Source: an uncultured Lachnospiraceae bacterium
Lineage (GTDB): Bacteria > Bacillota_A > Clostridia > Lachnospirales > Lachnospiraceae
Direction of reading: 5' to 3'
Assembly: GCA_902780985.1 (NCBI GenBank)
Contig: CACZHN010000108.1
Span: forward strand, 1 to 13,281
Length of the DNA stretch: 13,281 nt
Positions 1 to 5,079 of this stretch are shown one piece after another (position 1 is the stretch's first letter; each line of letters begins with the position of its first letter). A model generated the notes under the pieces. That model was not told the DNA's origin, searched no databases, and worked only from the letters and a program-made list of their open reading frames with translations. The position numbers and the translations under genes were made by a program.

Positions 1-793
1 GATCACAAAGGCATTCTGTTTCACAGATGAAGATATCGCTGCTCAGGAAGGTGATGCTGATGATACAAAGTGCATCAAGTTCCTTAAGAGAGCTAACGGC
101 TACATGCCTATCACATATGTATGCTTCAAGGATTACGACGAGACAATTCCTAACAAGTTCGTAGCATTCAAGAAGCAGGAGATCACAAATACATTCGGTG
201 AGTACCTTGCAAAGCTTGGTCTCAAGCAGCTCAGACTTGCTGAGACAGAGAAGTATGCTCACGTAACATTCTTCTTCAACGGAGGAATCGAGGAGCCGAA
301 TAAGGACGAGGAAAGAATCCTTGTTAACTCACCTGCAGTTGCTACATATGATCTTCAGCCTGAGATGAGCGCTCCTGAAGTAAGCGAGAAGCTCAATGCT
401 GCAATCAGATCAAATGAATATGATGTTATCATCATCAACTTCGCTAACCCTGACATGGTTGGCCATACAGGAGTTCTTTCAGCTGCTATCAAGGCAGTTG
501 AGACAGTAGACAGCTGCGTAGGTACTGCAGTTGAAGCTGTTAAGGAAATGGATGGCGTGCTGTTCATCTGTGCAGATCACGGTAACGCTGAGCAGATGAT
601 CAACGCTGAAACAGGAGAGCCTCATACAGCTCATACAACAAATCCTGTTCCGTTCATCCTTTACAACTATGATCCTGCATATACACTTGCAGAGGGCGGA
701 AAGCTCTGTGATATCGTTCCTACACTTCTTGAGGTTATGGGACTTGAGCAGCCTGCTGAAATGACAGGACATTCACTTCTTGTCAGAAAGTAA
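1..793 (+). CDS. gpmI: 2,3-bisphosphoglycerate-independent phosphoglycerate mutase, 3' part
   Basis: This cytoplasmic enzyme interconverts 3- and 2-phosphoglycerate in glycolysis, using two Mn2+ ions. The window holds the last 263 codons (reading frame begins at base 2) of a protein usually about 510 residues long, so the N-terminal half with the catalytic serine lies upstream. Metal-ligand motifs of the alkaline-phosphatase-like fold are visible: NPDMVGHTG (Asp codon at 452, His at 464), ADHGN (Asp 575, His 578) and PHTAHT (His 623 and 632). FFFNGGIEEP and the C-terminal EMTGHSLL are also typical of the family. Codon choice is strongly biased (ACA, GCT, CTT), as expected for a highly expressed glycolytic gene. 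A long hairpin follows the stop. The identification is firm; only the missing 5' end is uncertain. Confidence 0.97.
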   Translation, partial: ITKAFCFTDEDIAAQEGDADDTKCIKFLKRANGYMPITYVCFKDYDETIPNKFVAFKKQEITNTFGEYLAKLGLKQLRLAETEKYAHVTFFFNGGIEEPNKDEERILVNSPAVATYDLQPEMSAPEVSEKLNAAIRSNEYDVIIINFANPDMVGHTGVLSAAIKAVETVDSCVGTAVEAVKEMDGVLFICADHGNAEQMINAETGEPHTAHTTNPVPFILYNYDPAYTLAEGGKLCDIVPTLLEVMGLEQPAEMTGHSLLVRK

Positions 794-805
794 TTGATAC
801 TACTG

Positions 806-853
806 CATGCCACCTTGGTACTCCGAATTAAGAGAACTGAGGTGGCATGTTTT
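806..853 (+). terminator. Long hairpin after gpmI, probable leaky terminator
   Basis: CATGCCACCT (806-815) pairs perfectly with AGGTGGCATG (840-849). The stem may continue inward with wobbles and one mismatch down to CTC/GAG (821-823 with 832-834). Only four T residues (850-853) follow before GCATTTG, so termination may be partial and transcripts may run into the membrane-protein/ldh pair. No good promoter is visible between gpmI and that pair, which also suggests read-through. Confidence 0.6.
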
Positions 854-871
854 GCATTTGGGGGAATGCTT

Positions 872-1537
872 ATGACAGCAATACGGAATATTGCGTTCTT
901 TGCTGCCGTTGTACTGATTCCGGTGATAATCGGAGCGTGTATAATGAGGTTAAAAGAAAAGAAAATACAGGTGCTTTTTTCCGGGTTCACGATGATACTT
1001 ACGGTAGTAACGGGACTTCTTACCGTCTGGGTTTTTGACGGAAAGCTGCGGAACGCGGCATTTTGGGCATTTCTTGCCTGTACGATTCTGGAAGTATTCG
1101 TAACGATAAGTATAGTTAAAGCATTTAGCGCGGAGCCGCTTGATAAATACGGAATGTTGTTTGAAAGAAAGCTTCCTTTTCAATATTTCGAAAGCACTGC
1201 GGCAATAGCAGACTGTGATATGACTGCCGCGCTGTATTTTCTTACATGGCTTGTAAGAAAGAACTATGCAAGTGATAAGCTGAAAGAGAAAATCGGCACG
1301 GAGATGATCAACGGACTTAAGGCGGGAACCGTGGAACCGGACAGGGTTTTAAGAGAACGTATGAGCGGTGTTCTTGCAAGAGAAGATATAGACGGCGCGG
1401 CTTTGTTCTTTGCGGATTCTTACTTTGCGAATCCGATAAGCCCCGATGAGTTTTCCTGGGAAGCATATTATGAATTCGAAAAACTTGCGGATGAGAACTT
1501 TGAATATCGGAGAAGGGAGTTATATTCTCTGAGATAA
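872..1537 (+). CDS. Membrane protein of unknown function, three N-terminal helices
   Basis: I do not recognise this 221-residue protein. Three hydrophobic segments are visible at about residues 7-25, 34-55 and 62-82. They are followed by a soluble, mostly helical C-terminal part of about 135 residues rich in Glu, Lys and Arg, with no cysteine cluster or enzyme motif. The ATG at 872 is chosen because the GGGGG run at 860-864 lies seven bases upstream. The in-frame ATG at 866 is too close to that run, and the in-frame TTG at 794 would run through the gpmI hairpin. The stop is 29 bases before ldh, so the two are probably cotranscribed. Nothing links it to lactate metabolism except position. Confidence 0.75.
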   Translation: MTAIRNIAFFAAVVLIPVIIGACIMRLKEKKIQVLFSGFTMILTVVTGLLTVWVFDGKLRNAAFWAFLACTILEVFVTISIVKAFSAEPLDKYGMLFERKLPFQYFESTAAIADCDMTAALYFLTWLVRKNYASDKLKEKIGTEMINGLKAGTVEPDRVLRERMSGVLAREDIDGAALFFADSYFANPISPDEFSWEAYYEFEKLADENFEYRRRELYSLR

Positions 1538-1566
1538 TAGAATTAACAGAAAGGTTGGGATAAGGT

Positions 1567-2556
1567 ATGAAGATCAATTATTCAAAAGTTGCCATGATAG
1601 GCTGCGGATTTGTCGGTGCAGCATCCTGCTTCGCTCTTATGCAGAGCGGACTTTTCAGAGAGATGGTATTGATAGATGCCAATCGCGCAAAGGCGGAAGG
1701 CGAAGCACTGGATATAAGCCACGGACTTCTCTTTGCAAAGCCTATGGATATATATGCGGGAGATTACTGTGATATAGCGGATGCGGCTATCGTTATCGTA
1801 AGTGCGGGTGCCGCACAGAAGCCGGGTGAGACAAGACTGGATCTTGTAAAGAAGAACGTGGGGATCTTCAAGTCCATCATGCCTCAGATTAAGAACAGCG
1901 GATTTCAGGGAATACTTCTCATAGTTGCGAATCCGGTGGATATTCTTACAACCGTTGCTCAGAAGCTTACAGGATTCCCTGAGTCGAGAGTTATAGGTTC
2001 AGGTACGGTTCTTGATACCGCAAGACTCAAGTATCTTCTCGGAGAGCATCTGGGAGTGGACAGCAGAAGTATTCATGCCTTCATCGTAGGTGAGCACGGA
2101 GACAGCGAGATAGTTGCATGGAGCAGTGCAAATGTATCTGGAGTTCCTCTCAACGATTTCTGCGAGCTCAGGGGACATTTCAAACACAGAGAAGCCATGC
2201 AGGAGATTGCGGACACCGTAAAGAACAGCGCTTACGAGATAATAGAGAAGAAGCAGTCCACATATTACGGAATAGCCATGTCGGTAAAACGTATCTGCGA
2301 AGCGATAATAAGAAATGAAGAATCCATACTTCCTGTATCTGTTACGCTTCACGGAGATTTCGGAATAGATGGAGTAAGTCTTTCAATGCCGGCTGTGGTA
2401 GGTAAAGACGGAATAGAGACACTGGTACCTATCAAGCTTTCGGTGGACGAACTGGTCAAGCTTCAGGAATCAGCGGCAAAGCTTAAGGAGATATATAAAG
2501 AGGCCATGGCGGATGTGATCACCGAAGAATCCCATGCATACAGCGAGGACGAATAA
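1567..2556 (+). CDS. ldh: L-lactate dehydrogenase
   Basis: This cytoplasmic NADH-dependent enzyme reduces pyruvate to L-lactate, regenerating NAD+ in fermentation. The 329-residue protein has the Rossmann motif GCGFVG (residues 12-17) and Asp37 for NAD. Q84 in QKPGETR is the residue that selects lactate over malate dehydrogenase activity, where the latter has Arg. Also present are R90, VANPVDILT (119-128), GSGTVLDTAR with D150 and R153, and the proton-relay H177 in GEHGDS. Of the two fructose-1,6-bisphosphate contacts known in Bacillus LDH (R173 and H188), the His is kept (H170) and the Arg is replaced by K155, so allosteric control is plausible but not certain. The acidic C-terminal tail is slightly longer than usual. 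GAAAGG at 1549-1554 serves as a somewhat distant ribosome binding site. It follows the unknown membrane-protein gene, and no terminator is visible after it. Confidence 0.95.
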   Translation: MKINYSKVAMIGCGFVGAASCFALMQSGLFREMVLIDANRAKAEGEALDISHGLLFAKPMDIYAGDYCDIADAAIVIVSAGAAQKPGETRLDLVKKNVGIFKSIMPQIKNSGFQGILLIVANPVDILTTVAQKLTGFPESRVIGSGTVLDTARLKYLLGEHLGVDSRSIHAFIVGEHGDSEIVAWSSANVSGVPLNDFCELRGHFKHREAMQEIADTVKNSAYEIIEKKQSTYYGIAMSVKRICEAIIRNEESILPVSVTLHGDFGIDGVSLSMPAVVGKDGIETLVPIKLSVDELVKLQESAAKLKEIYKEAMADVITEESHAYSEDE

Positions 2557-2575
2557 ACGGATATTAAATCCAAAC

Positions 2576-2604
2576 TTGACGCATGTCTATGTGTTTGTTA
2601 TACT
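2576..2604 (+). promoter_or_regulatory. Sigma-A promoter of the riboswitch-controlled exchanger gene
   Basis: TTGACG (2576-2581), a 17-base spacer, then TATACT (2599-2604). The predicted start is near 2611, just before the riboswitch core. The palindrome CAACATGTTG (2605-2614) spans the start point and could be incidental. Confidence 0.75.
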
Positions 2605-2610
2605 CAACAT

Positions 2611-2728
2611 GTTGAAAGGGAGTAGCTTGCATCATGCCGCAGATATGCGGTTTTGCGGAAATATCCGTGTGGTGTGATATAACTTCGTCAGATCGGGACG
2701 TATGTCCCCGGAGTATATTGTAAATTGC
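2611..2728 (+). promoter_or_regulatory. yybP-ykoY family (Mn2+) riboswitch aptamer
   Basis: The leader carries the two conserved loop signatures of the yybP-ykoY class: AAAGGGAGTAGC near its start (2615-2626) and ACTTCGTCAG in the 3' arm (2682-2691). Between them lie two hairpins, CCGCA/TGCGG (2637-2641 with 2646-2650) and GCGGA/TCCGT (2655-2659 with 2664-2668). The second signature is followed by GGGAC/GTCCC (2695-2699 with 2704-2708). This layout fits the junction of two docked legs known for the class. Members bind Mn2+ and switch on metal efflux genes. The leader lies between a promoter and a strong terminator, directly upstream of a cation exchanger, as expected. The core has three Gs where the consensus I recall has four. 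Confidence 0.85.
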
Positions 2729-2771
2729 GAGACTTTCACTGCGAATTAACGCGGTGAAAGTCTCTTTTTTT
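2729..2771 (+). terminator. Intrinsic terminator, expression platform of the riboswitch
   Basis: GAGACTTTCACTGCG (2729-2743) pairs along 15 positions with 2750-2764 around a six-base loop AATTAA, followed by seven Ts (2765-2771). It sits 43 bases before the exchanger start. TGAAAG at 2613-2618, at the 5' edge of the aptamer, can pair with CTTTCA at 2733-2738 in the ascending arm. Closing of the ligand-bound aptamer could therefore prevent this terminator from forming (inference). Confidence 0.92.
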
Positions 2772-2814
2772 ACCGCAATAGTAATTTCATTCCATTTCTG
2801 AAAGGAGATTATCT

Positions 2815-3816
2815 ATGCTGTTTTTAAATTTCCTGTTACTGATAGCAGGATTCGTCGCACTCATAAAAGGAGCGGACTGGTTTGTAGACGGAAGCGCGGG
2901 AGTCGCAAGAAAGCTCAGGGTTTCCTCTGTGATCATAGGCCTTACGATAGTGGCTATGGGAACCAGCGCACCGGAACTTGCGGTCAGTACGACGGCGGCA
3001 CTTAAAGGATCCAACGAGATAGCACTCAGTAATGTTGTTGGTTCGAATATATTTAACCTTATGGTGGTGCTGGGAGTATGCGCGGTTATCTGCAAGGTTC
3101 CTGTTGAAGGCGTGATCTTAAAGAGAGATTTTCCTTTTTCCATCGGAGCAATGGTACTTACATTTCTTGCTACGGGATCGGGAATACTCTTTACATCGAA
3201 AGAACTTGCTAAAGACTCAGACAGCAGATTCGGAATGGATATGGCAGGACATGTGGGAATGGTTTCAAGACCTCTGGCCATAAGCCTTCTCGTGATATTC
3301 GCGGCTTATATCGGAATCCTCATATATGATGCGAAGAAGCATCCGGAAGAGGAAGAAGAGGGTAAGTCCATGTCTTCAAAGAAATGTCTTATACTTATCC
3401 TGGTGGGACTTGCGCTTATCATCGGCGGCGGTCAGGCTGTAGTATACAGTGCCCAGTATATAGCAAGATTCTTCGGTATGACGGAAACACTTATCGGACT
3501 TACGGTTGTTGCTCTGGGAACATCACTTCCGGAACTGGTGACATCCATAGTTGCCGCAAGGAAAGGTGAGACGGGACTGGCCATCGGAAATGTAGTTGGA
3601 TCGAATATCTTCAACAACCTTCTGATTCTGGGAGTATCTTCGACTATTCATCCGATAGCGGTGAACACGGCATCATTCTTCGATATGATAGTGCTGATCC
3701 TTATGAGCTTCCTGGTAATACTTCTGGTATTCAGAAAGAAGGAACTGGGAAGACCGGGAGGAGCATTGATGCTGGCGGTATACGCGGCATATATAGTATT
3801 TGCTGCATTGAGATAA
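2815..3816 (+). CDS. Cation/Ca2+ exchanger (CaCA superfamily, YrbG-like), probable Mn2+ exporter
   Basis: This is an integral membrane antiporter of 333 residues with about ten hydrophobic segments. It has the two inverted alpha repeats of the CaCA superfamily: GTSAPE with E54 followed by NVVGSNIFN in the first half, and GTSLPE with E240 followed by NVVGSNIFN in the second. The glutamates and asparagines line the ion site in characterised relatives. A charged cytoplasmic loop (a run of Glu and Lys near residues 180-190) separates the halves. The start is supported by GAAAGGAG about eight bases upstream. Sequence alone suggests a Na+/Ca2+ exchanger, but the upstream yybP-ykoY riboswitch argues that Mn2+ is the physiological substrate (inference). 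The gene is monocistronic, with its own promoter and a terminator at 3851-3887. Confidence 0.93.
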   Translation: MLFLNFLLLIAGFVALIKGADWFVDGSAGVARKLRVSSVIIGLTIVAMGTSAPELAVSTTAALKGSNEIALSNVVGSNIFNLMVVLGVCAVICKVPVEGVILKRDFPFSIGAMVLTFLATGSGILFTSKELAKDSDSRFGMDMAGHVGMVSRPLAISLLVIFAAYIGILIYDAKKHPEEEEEGKSMSSKKCLILILVGLALIIGGGQAVVYSAQYIARFFGMTETLIGLTVVALGTSLPELVTSIVAARKGETGLAIGNVVGSNIFNNLLILGVSSTIHPIAVNTASFFDMIVLILMSFLVILLVFRKKELGRPGGALMLAVYAAYIVFAALR

Positions 3817-3850
3817 ATGTATAACTGAATGAATGGGTTTACATAAATAT

Positions 3851-3887
3851 GGCGCTGCCTCTGTTTACAGCAGGCGGCGCTGTTTTT
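3851..3887 (+). terminator. Intrinsic terminator after the exchanger gene
   Basis: GGCGCTGCCT (3851-3860) pairs with AGGCGGCGCT (3872-3881), allowing wobbles. The loop contains CTGT/ACAG, and a TTTTT run follows at 3883-3887. Confidence 0.85.
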
Positions 3888-3940
3888 ATGTTAACCACCA
3901 TACATAATGTAAAAAATAAAAATTAAAATGTAATATATAG

Positions 3941-3969
3941 TTGACAAAATATCGCAAATAATGTATTAT
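3941..3969 (+). promoter_or_regulatory. Near-consensus sigma-A promoter of the regulator operon
   Basis: TTGACA (3941-3946), a 17-base spacer and TATTAT (3964-3969). A small dyad ATAAT-GT-ATTAT (3958-3969) covers the -10 box. The spacer contains TCGCAAA (3952-3958), which also occurs in the inverted repeat downstream of the regulators (complement at 4960-4966). This suggests autoregulation, but is not proof of it. Confidence 0.82.
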
Positions 3970-4007
3970 CTGTCTATCAAGTGAAGAATGATACGGAGGT
4001 GTGTGTC

Positions 4008-4550
4008 ATGAGTAATAAAAATATTTTTATGGTAACGGTTTTTGTAGTTGTTTTTGTAATCCTTATGATCGTAATCGGAAAGGGATTGCATAAGGATCAG
4101 AAGATGAAGCCGAAATATGATGAGAGGCAGATGGCTATAAGAGGCCGTGGTTATATGCTTGCCTTTTATTCAATAATCGTAACAACATGTTTATTACCGC
4201 TTATATTAACGGATAACATGAGGGCTTTTTTGGGAGATACGATTTTCCTGATTCCACTTTTTGTAGGACTTCCTGTACATGTAATGTACTGTGTATGGAA
4301 CAATGCATATATCGAACTTAATCTGAATGCCAAAGCATGGATAAGATATATGATTTTTGTAGGCGCTTTAAACGTCGGAATCGGAATCTGGGCAATCCAT
4401 GATGGAAGAATGATTCAGGACGGAGTGCTTCAGGTGAATATAGCAAATCTTTACCTGGGAATAATTCTTTTCATAATACTGATTGAAATCCTTATAAAGA
4501 ATGCCATTGACAGAAGGGAGGACGAGGAAGATGAAGAATCTGAAGCTTAA
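4008..4550 (+). CDS. Five-helix membrane protein encoded with XRE regulators
   Basis: This 180-residue protein has hydrophobic segments at about 6-24, 50-67, 77-97, 113-131 and 145-163. A charged loop, KYDERQMAIRGRGY (36-49), joins helices 1 and 2, and the C-terminal tail is highly acidic. Small membrane proteins with a DERQ-type loop are commonly encoded just before short XRE regulators in Firmicutes (DUF2178/DUF6773-like by recollection, not verified). A role as membrane sensor or partner of the regulators is inferred. The ATG at 4008 is chosen because GGAGG lies eight bases upstream; the GTG at 3981 has no such site. The last 20 bases overlap the next gene, so its tail ESEA is encoded by the same DNA as the start of the regulator. 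This implies translational coupling. Confidence 0.82.
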   Translation: MSNKNIFMVTVFVVVFVILMIVIGKGLHKDQKMKPKYDERQMAIRGRGYMLAFYSIIVTTCLLPLILTDNMRAFLGDTIFLIPLFVGLPVHVMYCVWNNAYIELNLNAKAWIRYMIFVGALNVGIGIWAIHDGRMIQDGVLQVNIANLYLGIILFIILIEILIKNAIDRREDEEDEESEA

Positions 4551-4922
4551 GGCCGCCCGAGTCGGAATGGATATGTCGCAGAGTCAGCTTGCAGAAGCCG
4601 TCGGTGTATCCGGGAGAACAATAAAAGCAATCGAAAACGGAGAGTACAATCCCACAATAAAATTGTGTATAAGCATATGCGAAATTCTCGGAAAAAGTGT
4701 TGAAGAAGTATTTGCGGGAAGGGAGGACGGATACGATGAAAAATCTGAAGCTTAAAGCCGCCCGAGCCGGAATGGATATGTCACAGGATCAGCTGGCGAA
4801 AGCCGTCGGTGTATCCAGACAGACCATAAATTCTATTGAAAAAGGAGACTATAATCCGACAATCAAGCTGTGCATTAGTATTTGCAAGGTGTTAGGGAAA
4901 ACTCTGGACGAACTGTTCTGGG
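4513..4922 (+). repeat. Tandem duplication of an XRE gene plus its translational junction, period 205 bases
   Basis: Unit 1 begins at 4513 and unit 2 at 4718, both with GAAGGGAGGACG. Each unit carries the ribosome binding site, the overlapping stop/start junction and the whole helix-turn-helix domain. Because 205 is not a multiple of three, the second unit is read in a shifted frame. The old junction then regenerates a 20-base overlap, and the frame that ended the membrane protein now ends regulator 1. Nucleotide identity is high at the 5' end of the units and lower toward the 3' end. Confidence 0.85.
4531..4755 (+). CDS. Short XRE-family helix-turn-helix regulator, copy 1
   Basis: This 74-residue protein is essentially one XRE (Cro/C1-type) DNA-binding domain. 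Helix 2 is SQSQLAEAVG, the turn is GVS, and the recognition helix is GRTIKAIENG (residues 28-37). The YNPTIKLCISIC segment is shared by the small stand-alone regulators of this class. The start at 4531 follows GGGAGG (4516-4521) and matches copy 2 exactly at the N-terminus. The recognition helix departs from the common RQTINSIE seen in copy 2, so it may read a different operator. The C-terminal extension (REDGYDEKSEA) comes from DNA that also carries the ribosome binding site and first codons of copy 2, and it resembles the tail of the membrane protein upstream. It overlaps both neighbours by 20 bases. Confidence 0.9.
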   Translation: MKNLKLKAARVGMDMSQSQLAEAVGVSGRTIKAIENGEYNPTIKLCISICEILGKSVEEVFAGREDGYDEKSEA

Positions 4923-4936
4923 AAGAAGGGCAGTAA
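4736..4936 (+). CDS. Short XRE-family helix-turn-helix regulator, copy 2
   Basis: This 66-residue XRE protein is a tandem paralogue of the preceding gene, with 46 of the first 61 residues identical by eye. It keeps the widespread recognition helix RQTINSIEKG (28-37), then YNPTIKLCISIC, and ends soon after the domain (LFWEEGQ). The ribosome binding site GGGAGG (4721-4726) and the 20-base overlap with copy 1 repeat the arrangement at the start of copy 1. As the last gene before the ABC exporter, and lying just upstream of three inverted repeats, it is the likeliest regulator of that exporter (inference). Confidence 0.92.
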   Translation: MKNLKLKAARAGMDMSQDQLAKAVGVSRQTINSIEKGDYNPTIKLCISICKVLGKTLDELFWEEGQ

Positions 4937-4953
4937 TCGTCGGTTTCCGAAAA

Positions 4954-4969
4954 ATGTCGTTTGCGACAT
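4954..4969. promoter_or_regulatory. Inverted repeat ATGTCG-TTTG-CGACAT, putative operator
   Basis: A perfect 6+4+6 dyad lies 17 bases after the second regulator gene. No T-run follows on the + strand, so it is unlikely to be a terminator. Its complement contains TCGCAAA, also found inside the promoter spacer at 3952-3958. An XRE operator is a reasonable reading. Confidence 0.45.
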
Positions 4970-4971
4970 AA

Positions 4972-4987
4972 TTGTAACATTTTACAA
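4972..4987. promoter_or_regulatory. Inverted repeat TTGTAA-CATT-TTACAA
   Basis: A second perfect 6+4+6 dyad starts two bases after the previous one. It is AT-rich, so it may be chance, but the matching geometry beside another dyad suggests a cluster of binding sites. Confidence 0.3.
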
Positions 4988-5013
4988 CAAGTTTAGTTTT
5001 TTTAAGTAATTAT

Positions 5014-5029
5014 GATGTATAAATACATC
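5014..5029. promoter_or_regulatory. Operator-like dyad GATGTAT-AA-ATACATC over the likely exporter -10 box
   Basis: A perfect 7+2+7 inverted repeat contains TATAAA (5018-5023), a plausible -10 element for the exporter operon that starts 57 bases downstream. No convincing -35 box is seen. A protein bound here would block RNA polymerase. The TGTAT...ATACA pattern also resembles small GntR-type operators, so the binder need not be the XRE proteins. Confidence 0.45.
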
Positions 5030-5079
5030 TGTAATATAAATTTTCCCAAAAACATAATTAAGGATATGGAGGTTTAAAA

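Noticed and set aside
794..871. TTG start at 794 for the unknown membrane protein
   Set aside because: Translation would run through the gpmI hairpin and add a non-membrane leader without a ribosome binding site. The ATG at 872 has GGGGG at proper spacing.
2599..2717. TATACTC (2599-2605) pairing with GAGTATA (2711-2717) as the closing helix of the riboswitch
   Set aside because: The 5' arm is the -10 box, so it would not be transcribed from the predicted start. The pairing is probably coincidental unless a start lies further upstream.
2787..3281. Open frame of 164 codons on the minus strand
   Set aside because: It lies wholly opposite the exchanger, whose alpha-repeat motifs are unambiguous. 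The minus-strand product is low-complexity with no recognisable domain.
4954..4969. Terminator after the regulator genes
   Set aside because: The stem is only six pairs and no T-run follows on the + strand. An operator fits better.
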